Origin: Colwellia sp.
GTDB lineage: Bacteria > Pseudomonadota > Gammaproteobacteria > Enterobacterales > Alteromonadaceae
NCBI GenBank assembly: GCA_013215465.1
Contig: JABSOW010000002.1
Coordinates: forward strand, 394,026 to 458,025
Reading direction: 5' to 3'
Length of the DNA stretch: 64,000 bases
The notes under the pieces are model-generated. The model worked only from the letters and a program-made list of their open reading frames with translations. It searched no databases and was not told the origin of the DNA. Position numbers and translations under genes: made by a program. Each line of letters opens with the position of its first letter. The first letter of the stretch is position 1. Shown in pieces: positions 8,750 to 17,820 of the stretch.

Positions 8750-9658
8750 TTACCACCAGTAAACGACCATACGATCAAGTAATAAAGCGATAAACAGCGC
8801 AATTAAATAGTAAATTGAAACATGAAATGTTTTCAACGCTAATTGATTATTTACTGCCATCTTTAATCGCATGGCATAATAGCCAAACCATAGTCCCAAT
8901 AGTAAAACTAATGATAAATAAAGTTCGCCAGAATAGTTAAAAAAATACGGTAATAAACTGGCAATAATTGTTGCTAAGGTATAAATAACAATACAGGTCT
9001 TGGTATAGTCAACCCCTTTAATTACGGGCAACATAGGTACGTTAGCTTGTCGATAATCTTCAAGTCTGTCTATTGCTAAGGGCCAGAAATGCGCGGGCGT
9101 CCACAGAAAAATAATCAAGGTCAATAATAATGGCTCTAGGGCAATATTATTGGTGATACTTGTCCAGCCAAGTAATGGTGGTATAGCTCCGGCAAAGCCA
9201 CCATAAACAATATTTTGTGGTGTTTTATGTTTTAAAAAACAGGTATAAATTAAGGCATAACCAATAAAGCCAATTAAGGTCAGTAACGCGGTTAGGGTAT
9301 TAATATAATTTAATAACAAAAACATTGAGCTAGTTGCTAAACTAGCGGAAAAAAACAGCGCCTGTTTATTGCTAATACGTTGCTTAACTAAAGGCCGCCA
9401 TTGTGTTCTTTGCATTTTCGCATCAATATTAACGTCTATAACATGATTAATAACCGCAGCGGCACTAGCAGCAAAACCTATAGCGACATTGGCTATTAAC
9501 ATCAACTGAATATCAAAGCTATGCTCGCTAGCTAGGTACATGCCAACCATAGCGGTGATCAATATCATCAACACTACTTTCGGTTTACATAATGCAAGGT
9601 AATCTTGACAGGTAGCTATTTTAATTGAAATAACTGAAGTGTAGGCACTATTTTTCAT
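8750..9658 (-). CDS. ctaB: Protoheme IX farnesyltransferase (heme O synthase)
   Basis: This UbiA-superfamily prenyltransferase has 302 residues and about nine predicted membrane helices. The first Asp-rich motif is intact as NHVIDVNIDAKMQRTQWRPL, matching the N/D-x-x-D-x-x-x-D-x-x-M-x-R-T pattern of CtaB/CyoE. It adds a farnesyl chain to heme B, giving heme O for the oxidase encoded upstream. No heme A synthase (ctaA) is visible in the window. Its place between subunit IV and SCO1 makes it part of the oxidase operon. Confidence 0.92.
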   Translation of the reverse strand: MKNSAYTSVISIKIATCQDYLALCKPKVVLMILITAMVGMYLASEHSFDIQLMLIANVAIGFAASAAAVINHVIDVNIDAKMQRTQWRPLVKQRISNKQALFFSASLATSSMFLLLNYINTLTALLTLIGFIGYALIYTCFLKHKTPQNIVYGGFAGAIPPLLGWTSITNNIALEPLLLTLIIFLWTPAHFWPLAIDRLEDYRQANVPMLPVIKGVDYTKTCIVIYTLATIIASLLPYFFNYSGELYLSLVLLLGLWFGYYAMRLKMAVNNQLALKTFHVSIYYLIALFIALLLDRMVVYWW

Positions 9659-9687
9659 CTGCTATTCTTAACAGCATGGCTGTAATA

Positions 9688-10038
9688 TTAAGGATTAAAA
9701 AACGATAAAATGCGATTAATAAATACATAATCGGCCTCCTTCGACATTAATGCGATAAAAATTAAAATAGCAATAGGGGGCACCAATAATAATAATTTAA
9801 CAGCCATACGCTCCCAAGCTAAGTGCATAAATACCATGATAATTAAGCCGGCTTTTAAAAACATAAAAGTTAATATAAGTGTCCATCTGAGTAAGCCTTG
9901 AAATTGAAAATAATCTACCATGTAAGAGCAAGCACTTAAGACAAAAAGTAATAACCATACTTTAAGGTACATTGAAATTGGGTGTTGCTGCTCAGACTGT
10001 GCGGTAACACTCTGTGTTTCGCTATGCTGTGTCATCAT
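9688..10038 (-). CDS. Cytochrome c oxidase subunit IV-like protein
   Basis: A small hydrophobic protein of 116 residues with three predicted helices and a C-terminus like prokaryotic subunit IV (CtaF/CoxQ type): LKAGLIIMVFMHLAWERMAVK is the typical second helix. The frame is open to 10068, overlapping subunit III. ATG at 10038 (with a second ATG beside it) is preferred because GGTGAGG precedes it and no overlap is needed. Subunit IV is accessory to oxidase stability. Confidence 0.82.
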   Translation of the reverse strand: MMTQHSETQSVTAQSEQQHPISMYLKVWLLLFVLSACSYMVDYFQFQGLLRWTLILTFMFLKAGLIIMVFMHLAWERMAVKLLLLVPPIAILIFIALMSKEADYVFINRILSFFNP

Positions 10039-10045
10039 ATTGGCC

Positions 10046-10735
10046 TCACCATAAATAGAAAAATGCAAAAATGAATACCCAAACTAAATCAACAAAGTGC
10101 CAATATAGTCCGGTAATTTCAACGATGTGATACCCCTTATGGTCGTACTTTCCTTGAGAAATTCGTTTGGCAATTACGCTAAGATAAATAACCCCAGCAC
10201 TGACATGTAAACCATGGAAACCTGTGATCATAAAAAAGGCCGCGCCAAATTGATTCGCTCCCATTGGATTTCCCCAAGGCCGTACACCTTCTTCTACTAT
10301 TAATTTGGTCCATTCAAAGGCTTGCATACCAACAAAGCTAGCACCTAATAATGCCGTAGCCACCATTAAATAGACGGTGTTTTTCTTATTTCCTTGGTAG
10401 GCATAATTAACCGCCATTGCCATAGTGCCGCTGCTAGTGATTAAAATAAAAGTCATAATGGCTATTAATACTAAGGGGATGTGATGGCCGGCAATAGTTA
10501 AGGCAAAAACTTCACTGGGATTAGGCCAAGCAGCGGTTGCTGACATACGTACATTCATATAACTGGTAAGAAAAACACTAAAAATAAAGGTGTCGCTTAA
10601 TAAAAATAGCCACATCATTAACTTGCCCCATGGCATGTCAAAAGACTGTTTATCTGCGCTCCAATCGTTCACTACACTTTGCCAAGGCGAGGACTTGTTA
10701 GTTTGATTGTTTTTTTGATGTTCATTATTTGCCAT
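10046..10735 (-). CDS. ctaE: Cytochrome c oxidase subunit III
   Basis: This 229-residue membrane protein of the heme-copper oxidase subunit III family has about five to six helices. FHGLHVSAGVIYL and the ending YWHFVDLVWVFIFAFFYLW are family signatures. The ATG has AGGAGG-like sequence upstream on the minus strand. It follows a second, more diverged subunit-III-like gene by 9 bases, so the cluster encodes two paralogues, as in CoxO/CoxP of coxMNOP-type oxidases. Confidence 0.9.
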   Translation of the reverse strand: MANNEHQKNNQTNKSSPWQSVVNDWSADKQSFDMPWGKLMMWLFLLSDTFIFSVFLTSYMNVRMSATAAWPNPSEVFALTIAGHHIPLVLIAIMTFILITSSGTMAMAVNYAYQGNKKNTVYLMVATALLGASFVGMQAFEWTKLIVEEGVRPWGNPMGANQFGAAFFMITGFHGLHVSAGVIYLSVIAKRISQGKYDHKGYHIVEITGLYWHFVDLVWVFIFAFFYLW

Positions 10736-10744
10736 AAATCCTCC

Positions 10745-11428
10745 TTAGAAGCCACAAATTAAAGCAATATTTTTGAAAGTATTGGCATCACTGGTTAACA
10801 AAAAAAATAAAAATAGCCAAATGAAAAATAAATAGTGCCAATAAATTGCACACAACTTAAGACGGGAGGCGAGCTGTTGATAAGATAGGTTAAAAGAGAA
10901 TAGCCAAATACAACGCATAAATACCAATACGCCTCCAATAATATGTAAGGCATGCACTCCAGTAAGTAAAAAATAATAGCTGTTAGCGGGGTTAGTATAA
11001 ATATAAAAACCAGACTGATTCAGCTGTTGCCAAACTTGAACTTGGCCATTGATAAACAGCAAAGTAAAGGACGCTGTAGCGGTTAATGAAATAATAATGG
11101 CATATAGGCTCTGCTGTTTAGCAAATTTTTTCGCTAAAATAATACTAATGCTGGCCAATAATAAATAAGCACTGTTTTGCCATAACATGTAGGCATTGGT
11201 AAACGGTAACCATGGCTCTCCTGATAATGCTTGGAAATCAAAAGATTGGGTGCGTTGCAAAAAAGTGATGGTAAATAATAAAAATATCACCGTGATTACG
11301 GCTAAGAAAAATCGTAATGCTGTACTGGCGGCGCTTTCTTTGTCTGAAGCATAATAGGCCAGGCTAGTTTGTTGGGCTAACGTTATTGGCAACCAAGGTT
11401 TTTCTTGTAAGGATTTGAAAAGTTGCAT
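10745..11428 (-). CDS. Second subunit III-like protein of the oxidase (CoxO type)
   Basis: The 227-residue membrane protein has the subunit III signatures LLTGVHALHIIGGVLVF and CAIYWHYLFFIWLFLF, but is otherwise diverged from its neighbour. Its ATG shares one base with the ctaD stop (TAATG arrangement), indicating translational coupling. Two tandem subunit III genes are known from coxMNOP-type clusters, and this is the more diverged copy. Acidic residues important in canonical subunit III could not be aligned with certainty here. Confidence 0.82.
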   Translation of the reverse strand: MQLFKSLQEKPWLPITLAQQTSLAYYASDKESAASTALRFFLAVITVIFLLFTITFLQRTQSFDFQALSGEPWLPFTNAYMLWQNSAYLLLASISIILAKKFAKQQSLYAIIISLTATASFTLLFINGQVQVWQQLNQSGFYIYTNPANSYYFLLTGVHALHIIGGVLVFMRCIWLFSFNLSYQQLASRLKLCAIYWHYLFFIWLFLFFLLTSDANTFKNIALICGF

Positions 11429-13209
11429 TACTTATCTCCCTTATTTTTTTCTGACTCATTGGGAAGATATTCAACCTCTGCAGCGGATAAATTTTGTGGA
11501 ATAAAATCATCTTTAACCTTAGGTACACTATAATCGTATGCCCAACGATAAACCTGAGGTAGCTGCTTGCCCCAATTACCATGTCCAGGAGGAAACTCTG
11601 CTGTTTGCCATTCTAGTGATGTCGCCTGCCATGGATTTCGCCCCGACTTTTTACCCTTAAAAGTACTCCAAATGACATTGACGATAAAAACTAATTGCAC
11701 TAAACCAACGATAATGGCAGCAACAGTAATACCCGCATTAAGCGTTTGGGCGGATGCCGGAATAAAGTCGGTATCTCCCATGGCATAATACCGACGAGGT
11801 ACTCCTAAAAAGCCTAAATAATGCATGGGTAGATAGATAGCATAAGTGCCTAAAAAGGTGCCCCAAAAATGAAATTGTCCGAGCTTATTATTTAAAAACC
11901 GCCCGGTTAATAATGGAAACCAATGATAAATGGCCGCAAATAACACCATTATTGGTGATACCCCCATCACCATATGAAAATGGGCAACAACAAAAAAAGT
12001 GTCAGACAAGGGTAAGTCTATTACCACATTACCTAACATCAGCCCAGTTAAGCCACCATGGGTGAAGGTAAAAATAAAACCAATAGCAAATAACATTGGC
12101 ACCGTCAGGTGTATATTTCCGCGCCATAACGTTAGCAGCCAGTTATAAACTTTCAAAGCCGTTGGAATGGCAATAATGAGGGTAGTGGTGGCAAAGAAGA
12201 AGCCAAAATACGGGTTCATACCACTGACATACATATGGTGTGCCCAAACAACAAAACTCAAACCGCCAATGGCGATAATGGCCCAAACCATCATGCGATA
12301 ACCAAAAATATTTTTTCGAGCGTGTATAGCTATGACGTCAGAAACCATGCCAAAAGCAGGTAAGGCAACTATGTATACTTCAGGGTGGCCAAAAAACCAA
12401 AACAAGTGTTGAAACAATATTGGGCTGCCACCGCTATGATCTAATGTTTCTCCTAATGATAAAATGGCCGGCATAAAAAAGCTGGTGCCAATGACTTTAT
12501 CAAAAATCATCATAATGGCGCTAACTAGCAAAGCAGGAAAAGCTAATAGGCCCAAAATTGTCGCGACAAAAATTCCCCAAATAGTTAAAGGCATGCGCAT
12601 TAAGGTCATGCCTTTAGTTCTGGCTTGTAAAATGGTGGTGACATAATTTAATCCCCCCATAGTAAAAGCGACAATAAAAATAGCCAAAGAGGTAAGCATC
12701 AACAAAATTCCCGCATCAGCACCGGGAGTACCGCTTAAAATTGCTTGGGGTGGATATAAAGTCCAACCAGCGCCTGTGGGACCGCCACTAACAAAAAAAC
12801 TGGCGAGTAATACCACAACGGCTAGTAGATAGGTCCAATAACTCAGCATATTCAAATAAGGGAAAACCATATCTCTGGCGCCAATCATTAGAGGGATCAA
12901 ATAATTACCAAAACCTCCTAACAATAAAGCGGTTAATAAATAAATGACCATGATCATGCCGTGCATAGTGACAAATTGTAGATAAGAAGATGGATCAATA
13001 AATGAAAATTCATTAGGAAAACCAAGTTGTAAGCGCATCATGCCTGACAATACCAAGGCAACTAAGCCTACCGCTATTGCTGTGATTGAATATTGAATAG
13101 CGATAATTTTATGATCTTGGCTCCAAATATACTTGGTTAAAAAAGTACTAGGATGGCTTGAATGATCCACTTGATCCGCAATCGCTACATTTTTTATTTT
13201 TGTCACCAC
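11428..13209 (-). CDS. ctaD: Cytochrome c oxidase subunit I
   Basis: This catalytic subunit has 593 residues and about 12 helices. Heme and copper ligand motifs are visible: FVTMHGMIMV (low-spin heme His), LFWFFGHPEVYI (CuB His and the cross-linked Tyr, typical of A-type oxidases), WAHHMYVSG (two CuB His), and VVAHFHMVMG (heme a and a3 His). It reduces oxygen to water and pumps protons. Coupled to the following gene by a one-base overlap. Confidence 0.96.
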   Translation of the reverse strand: MVTKIKNVAIADQVDHSSHPSTFLTKYIWSQDHKIIAIQYSITAIAVGLVALVLSGMMRLQLGFPNEFSFIDPSSYLQFVTMHGMIMVIYLLTALLLGGFGNYLIPLMIGARDMVFPYLNMLSYWTYLLAVVVLLASFFVSGGPTGAGWTLYPPQAILSGTPGADAGILLMLTSLAIFIVAFTMGGLNYVTTILQARTKGMTLMRMPLTIWGIFVATILGLLAFPALLVSAIMMIFDKVIGTSFFMPAILSLGETLDHSGGSPILFQHLFWFFGHPEVYIVALPAFGMVSDVIAIHARKNIFGYRMMVWAIIAIGGLSFVVWAHHMYVSGMNPYFGFFFATTTLIIAIPTALKVYNWLLTLWRGNIHLTVPMLFAIGFIFTFTHGGLTGLMLGNVVIDLPLSDTFFVVAHFHMVMGVSPIMVLFAAIYHWFPLLTGRFLNNKLGQFHFWGTFLGTYAIYLPMHYLGFLGVPRRYYAMGDTDFIPASAQTLNAGITVAAIIVGLVQLVFIVNVIWSTFKGKKSGRNPWQATSLEWQTAEFPPGHGNWGKQLPQVYRWAYDYSVPKVKDDFIPQNLSAAEVEYLPNESEKNKGDK

Positions 13210-13247
13210 ATACTCCTAAAATATTTCAGAGATATATTTACCCGACA

Positions 13248-14606
13248 TTAGTTGGTTAGTGAGTCGATATAACTTACTACATCATTAACCGTTCGCTCGT
13301 CATGTAAACTTTTTGACATTAATATCATTTGTTTACCATAGAGATCAGCAGGATGTGCGCCCCTAATGCCCTGCTGAAAATAACTAATTTGTCGCTTCAA
13401 ATACCAAGGGTGTTGTCCAGCTAATTTTGGCGCGTTCATCGCGTAATTTCCTTGAGCATGTTCACCGTGGCAATAGGAGCAGTTTTTATAAAACGACTTG
13501 CCTTTAATGACATCTCCTGTACTCGCTGCAGTGTTTTTTAGAGCAGCTAAAGAATTAATGTAGGCGCTAACGTCTTCAATCGCTTTTTCATCAGGTAATA
13601 AAGCCGACATGGCGGCCATTTGTTGACCATATAAATCATTACTATTTTGACCTCTGATCTTTTGTTTGAAATAACTTAGTTGTCGATGTAGATACCAACG
13701 ACTTAAACCGGCTAATTTAGGCGCATTCATCGCCTCATTGCCTTGGCCATCGATGCCATGACACGAGGCACAGCCAGCATAATGTTGTTTGCCTTGGGTT
13801 ATATTTGCGGGATCACGAGTTAATGTCTGGGTAAAGGTAGGTAAATTGGCTAGCCAGGTTTGATAGTCTTTAGCAGAGTCGACTTTAACATAGCCACGCA
13901 TGGTAAAATGAGCAATACCACAGAGTTCTTCACACAGTAATTCGTAGCGCCCTAATTTAGTTGGGGTAAACCAAACAAAGGTAACGGCTCCGGGCACTAA
14001 ATCCATTTTTACTCGAAATTGAGGTACCGCAAAATTATGCAATACATCTTTTGAACGTAATAACACCTTGACGGGTTGATCAATAAGTAGATGTAATTCA
14101 TTGCTTTTTATCAGTAAGTCATCAGCACCGTTAATGTCATTAACATTAATACCAAATGGATTATCTTCGGTAACTAGCTTGATTGATGTTTTCCCTAACT
14201 TGCCATCCTTACCGGGTAGGCGATAGCTCCAATGCCATTGTTGACCAACCACTTCTACGATTACACTATTTTCAGGTACTGAAATAAACTGCCCCCAAAC
14301 AACAAGACCAGGAGCTAACATTGCCGCCACGCCAAGGGTAGTAACTATAGTCAGCCAGCCTTCTAGTTTGCCATTTTCGGGCTCATAGTCAGCGCGTCTA
14401 TTTTTATTATGACGAAATTTAAAAATAACGAAGGCAAGAAATAGGCTTACCGCGACAAATACTATACCGACAACCCAAAGAGAAATATTAATAGTGTCAT
14501 CAATCGCTTGCCAATTAGACGCTAATGGGGTGAACCACCAAGGGCTGATAAAATGAAAAGCTAATGTTGCAATAACTAATAAAATAATAACAATGGCTAT
14601 CGTCAT
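13248..14606 (-). CDS. ctaC: Cytochrome c oxidase subunit II with two fused cytochrome c domains
   Basis: The 452-residue protein has two N-terminal membrane helices (about 4-22 and 38-64, with a further hydrophobic stretch near 85-105), then the CuA cupredoxin domain with His190, Cys225, Glu227, Cys229, His233 and Met236. It continues with two c-type heme domains, C279-x-x-C-H283 and C376-x-x-C-H380. The two heme domains share NAPKLAG and the PADLYGKQM-type block, so they arose by duplication. Diheme subunit II makes this a caa3-like (cbaa3) oxidase accepting electrons from soluble or membrane cytochromes. ATG is preceded by AGAGGA. It starts the operon. Confidence 0.94.
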   Translation of the reverse strand: MTIAIVIILLVIATLAFHFISPWWFTPLASNWQAIDDTINISLWVVGIVFVAVSLFLAFVIFKFRHNKNRRADYEPENGKLEGWLTIVTTLGVAAMLAPGLVVWGQFISVPENSVIVEVVGQQWHWSYRLPGKDGKLGKTSIKLVTEDNPFGINVNDINGADDLLIKSNELHLLIDQPVKVLLRSKDVLHNFAVPQFRVKMDLVPGAVTFVWFTPTKLGRYELLCEELCGIAHFTMRGYVKVDSAKDYQTWLANLPTFTQTLTRDPANITQGKQHYAGCASCHGIDGQGNEAMNAPKLAGLSRWYLHRQLSYFKQKIRGQNSNDLYGQQMAAMSALLPDEKAIEDVSAYINSLAALKNTAASTGDVIKGKSFYKNCSYCHGEHAQGNYAMNAPKLAGQHPWYLKRQISYFQQGIRGAHPADLYGKQMILMSKSLHDERTVNDVVSYIDSLTN

Positions 14607-14635
14607 AAGGCATCCTCTCTCATTATTAACATAGA

Positions 14636-14653
14636 CTACTTTTTATAAAGTAG
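14636..14653. promoter_or_regulatory. Inverted repeat upstream of the oxidase operon
   Basis: CTACTTTTTATAAAGTAG is a perfect 7-bp dyad with a 4-base loop, 30 bases upstream of the ctaC start. It could be a protein-binding site or a leader hairpin. No known regulator consensus was recognised. Confidence 0.35.
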
Positions 14654-14775
14654 CGAAATGTAGATTAAGGAAGGTGAACAAGTGAAGTTGATTTGGTTTT
14701 TGATAAAAGCAAGCATAAAACCTTAAATACGGGTATAAGATTTTATGCTGCAACTACTGTAGATACCGTAATGCG

Positions 14776-15333
14776 CTAAGGCATGGTTTTCATAAAACGT
14801 TTAAAGCTGTCTTGCGCTCGAATAACCCAATTAGGCGTAGATTCACCAAAACCTGAAGCGTTAACATTTGGATGTGTTTTCATTATGGTGGCTAACGTGA
14901 GTTCTTGATTAGGCTCAGCATCAACAAATAAGATATGTTTACCATTATGCAACATTTCTTGGAAACGTTTAAAGTTTACATTGGGTTGCTGAATACCAAT
15001 AAAACCACCTTCCCATGTGCAAAAGCCTAAGATAATAACCGCTAGAAATACAAATGGTACCCAACCAGCTGCGGATAGATGCCAATTTAATAAGTAGGTA
15101 AGCAAGAGCAGTGCACAAGCACCGACTACGCCAACAGCCGCACCTAATTCAGTAGAGTGCACCACATCCTGTTTTAATACTGCAGCAACTTCATGTAAAT
15201 GATGATTTTCTACATCAGTATCATTTTCACTTAATACATGAATTTGTGGCTCTGTGAACCCTAGCTGCTCTAATTCATTTTCAACTTTTTCCAACTCATC
15301 AAGATCATTGGAAACAAAATAATGCCTTAACAT
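14776..15333 (-). CDS. Uncharacterised inner-membrane protein
   Basis: The family was not named with confidence. The 185-residue protein has a soluble N-terminal part (1-60) that begins like a ferredoxin-fold stress domain (RHYFVSNDLDELEKVENELEQLGF), two membrane helices (about 64-82 and 90-108), and a soluble C-terminus with PNWVIRAQDSFKRFM. The layout resembles small gammaproteobacterial magnesium-stress or general-stress membrane proteins. It is a stand-alone gene on the minus strand, upstream of the oxidase operon. Confidence 0.6.
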   Translation of the reverse strand: MLRHYFVSNDLDELEKVENELEQLGFTEPQIHVLSENDTDVENHHLHEVAAVLKQDVVHSTELGAAVGVVGACALLLLTYLLNWHLSAAGWVPFVFLAVIILGFCTWEGGFIGIQQPNVNFKRFQEMLHNGKHILFVDAEPNQELTLATIMKTHPNVNASGFGESTPNWVIRAQDSFKRFMKTMP

Positions 15334-15520
15334 AATAAACCTCGCTTAAGCTACTTATTATCAAATGAAATATTACGGCTCCTTGTATCAAGTCAATTCA
15401 CTGATGACTTATTAAAGCTAAGTATAGCAAAATTTCAAAAACTGCCATAGTTAATGAATATCATGCTGTCAATTGGTAACTTTAAAAAGATTAGCTAAGG
15501 GAAAGTTTTATATTGTTATT

Positions 15521-16588
15521 TTAAACGTCAATCACCGCACTATTAGGCTCTGCTTGGTATCTGGCTAACATGCTGGCTAGGTTTTCATGATCAATGATAA
15601 TCTGTTTTTCTTTTAAGAAAGTTGGATTATAAAGTTTGCTATAAGAGCGCTCTGCCAAGTCACAGCAAAAGGTGACGATAGTCTTCCCTGGGCCCATTTT
15701 TGCAGCAGCATATAAAGCGCCAGCAACGTTTAAGGCTGAACTACTGCCTAGTAATATTCCATCTAGCTGGCTGATCTCCCGGGAAATAGTCACCAAATCT
15801 TGATCCGGTAAGCTGATGGCCTTGTTTATCCTCGCCTGACGGAAATTCTCGACACTACGCATAATGCCAATACCTTCGGTAAATGAACTGCCGCTTGCTT
15901 GATAGTTGCCCGTTTTTAAGTAGTGGTAGATACCTGAGCCGTGGGGATCAACCAGCCAAGTTTGTAATTGAGGGTTCTGCTCTGATAAATACCATGAGTT
16001 ACCTGCTATAGTACCGCCAGTACCGACGACAGAAACCAGTGCGTCAATATTGCCTTGGGTTTGTTGCCAAATTTCTGGCCCGGTATTGAGGTAATGAGCT
16101 TTACAATTACTGGTGTTTTCAAATTGATCGGCCCACCAATAATCAGCATGCTGTTCACCAAGATGTTTGGCGGTATGATAAAAATGCTTTGGATCAGCAA
16201 AGGGGCAGGCATCAACTAGCAACAATTGCGCATTATACAAAGCGATCATTTGCTCTTTCTCTTTAGCTTGTCCTTTAGGCATTACTACTAGCATATTAAA
16301 ACCATACGCTTTGGCAACTAGCGCTAAGCCAATGCCAGTATTGCCGGCAGTGCCCTCGACTATGGTCATACCGGTTTTCAATTGACCACTTTCTACTGCG
16401 TCTTTTACTAACTGTAAGGCTGCTCGGTCTTTAATAGAGCCTCCGGGGTTTTGCTGTTCACACTTTAATAATATTTCACAACCAGTTAAGTTACTCAAGC
16501 TATTGATGCGTAATAAATCGGTATTACCGATCAATTCAGTGATGTTATTAGCAATATTATCGCTAGTGGTGAAGGGGATTTTAGTCAT
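15521..16588 (-). CDS. Cysteine synthase-family PLP enzyme
   Basis: A fold-type II PLP enzyme of 355 residues. The PLP lysine is in GGSIKDRAA (near residue 54), the substrate loop is EGTAGNTGIGLA, and the phosphate-binding loop is GTGGT. These match the cysteine synthase and cystathionine beta-synthase family. At 355 residues it is about 35 longer than CysK, with an extended C-terminus, and fits the CysK-like subgroup common in marine gammaproteobacteria. The substrate is probably O-acetylserine plus sulfide, but this was not proved. It stands alone. Confidence 0.8.
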   Translation of the reverse strand: MTKIPFTTSDNIANNITELIGNTDLLRINSLSNLTGCEILLKCEQQNPGGSIKDRAALQLVKDAVESGQLKTGMTIVEGTAGNTGIGLALVAKAYGFNMLVVMPKGQAKEKEQMIALYNAQLLLVDACPFADPKHFYHTAKHLGEQHADYWWADQFENTSNCKAHYLNTGPEIWQQTQGNIDALVSVVGTGGTIAGNSWYLSEQNPQLQTWLVDPHGSGIYHYLKTGNYQASGSSFTEGIGIMRSVENFRQARINKAISLPDQDLVTISREISQLDGILLGSSSALNVAGALYAAAKMGPGKTIVTFCCDLAERSYSKLYNPTFLKEKQIIIDHENLASMLARYQAEPNSAVIDV

Positions 16589-16820
16589 GGCAGGTACAAA
16601 GTCACTAAGTGTAAGTAAAGCGTAGACCCAGCTAAGACTAAGTCAAGGTTTTGTTATTTATCCATTTCACTAACATTATTTTCTATAGGTTTTCAGTAGA
16701 GTATTTGGGGGATATTAAGCGTAATAATATTGCCATAAACAGCTTGGTGAAAATTAATCATAGTTTTTATATTCGACTATACTGATAGGGTAGTTGAATT
16801 ATAAATTACAGGAGTAGGCG

Positions 16821-17033
16821 ATGTTTTTAAAAAGTAGAAACAACGGCGATATGATTGATGTTAGCAGGATTCGAGATCTTACCAATTTGTATCACGATAA
16901 AGTAGTAGGTTGCTATCAAACCGGTGAGGAGTTACAAGATCCGCAAGAGTTTAATAAATCTGAACTTGTCTTTCTTTCGGGGGAAGATTTACCTAAGTGT
17001 TGGACAGATCCAAAGTATCGGGTGCATGGCTAA
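16821..17033 (+). CDS. Small conserved protein of unknown function
   Basis: This 70-residue soluble protein has no signal peptide. Conserved-looking blocks are VSRIRDLTNLYHDKVVG, GEELQDPQEF and LVFLSGEDLPKCW. A strong Shine-Dalgarno (AGGAG) lies 9 bases upstream of ATG. I associate this pattern with a short Alteromonadales family sometimes annotated as acetyltransferase, but no catalytic domain is visible. It is followed after two bases by a thioredoxin-like gene, so both are probably translated from one message. Confidence 0.65.
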   Translation: MFLKSRNNGDMIDVSRIRDLTNLYHDKVVGCYQTGEELQDPQEFNKSELVFLSGEDLPKCWTDPKYRVHG

Positions 17034-17035
17034 TC

Positions 17036-17260
17036 ATGAATGTTCAATTGTTGGTAACTCATACTGATTTTTGTTTACCTAATCTTGAATGTGAATTACA
17101 AAATGCTGGTATAAATTATCGCATAACTTATATAGAAGATAATCCAGATTTAGTGGCAACTTATCACCTTCGACATTCACCTAATATCTTTGTTAATGAT
17201 AAATTAGTGTTTAGGCATCAACCTAGTCAGGCTGAGTTAGAAGCATATTTCCATGGATAA
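17036..17260 (+). CDS. Thioredoxin-fold-like small protein without a CxxC motif
   Basis: A 74-residue protein whose strand-helix pattern (VQLLVTHTDFCLPNLECELQ ... SPNIFVNDKLVFRHQPSQAELEAYF) fits a minimal thioredoxin or glutaredoxin-like fold; SPNIFVND replaces the usual cis-Pro segment. Only single cysteines are present (CLPN, LEC), so no dithiol redox site is visible. The frame is open upstream to 16997, but ATG at 17036 directly after the previous stop is the natural start. Function unknown. Confidence 0.55.
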   Translation: MNVQLLVTHTDFCLPNLECELQNAGINYRITYIEDNPDLVATYHLRHSPNIFVNDKLVFRHQPSQAELEAYFHG

Positions 17261-17275
17261 TTGATAAATACTACG

Positions 17276-17692
17276 ATGCCTTGCTTTACTCATATTGCCT
17301 TACATGTTGAAGATGTTGATAAATGCGTAGACTTTTACCAACAATACGCAGGATTAATTTTGGTTCGTGAACGTCATGTTCATGGAAAACGTATTATTTG
17401 GTTAGCTGAACCGGGCAAAGAGTCATGTTTCATTTTTGTTATTTTACCCGGCGGCCCAGGGCATCAACAAGCTGACAATGATTTTTCACATTTGGGGTTT
17501 GCGTTATCAAACAAAAAACGGGTGGATGATATTGCAAAAAAAGCAACACAAGCAGGTATTTTATTATGGCCCCCTAAACAAGAGCCTTTTCCTGTTGGTT
17601 ATTATTGTGGTGTTTTAGATCCTGATGGTAATCGTGTGGAGTTTAGCTACGGGCAACCCTTAGGGGGCAATGCTACCGACCGTGAGAAGTAA
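17276..17692 (+). CDS. VOC-superfamily (glyoxalase-like) protein
   Basis: The protein has two beta-alpha-beta-beta-beta modules. Candidate metal ligands are His in FTHIALHVEDVDKCVDFY, the His of FSHLGFAL and the Glu of DPDGNRVEFSYG. It is close to the glyoxalase I/bleomycin-resistance fold. An in-frame TTG at 17261 directly abuts the previous stop, but ATG at 17276 begins the conserved sequence and is preferred. It is the third gene of a plus-strand run. Substrate unknown. Confidence 0.72.
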   Translation: MPCFTHIALHVEDVDKCVDFYQQYAGLILVRERHVHGKRIIWLAEPGKESCFIFVILPGGPGHQQADNDFSHLGFALSNKKRVDDIAKKATQAGILLWPPKQEPFPVGYYCGVLDPDGNRVEFSYGQPLGGNATDREK

Positions 17693-17820
17693 GCTAATCT
17701 TCTTATCGATTTTTAATGATAAAATATTACCTTTAACTTTGATATAAGGTAAAGGGTAACTCTCACTATTGAGTGTTTTACCTATAGACACTATTCAATT
17801 TCGTACTAAGACAGCGACAA

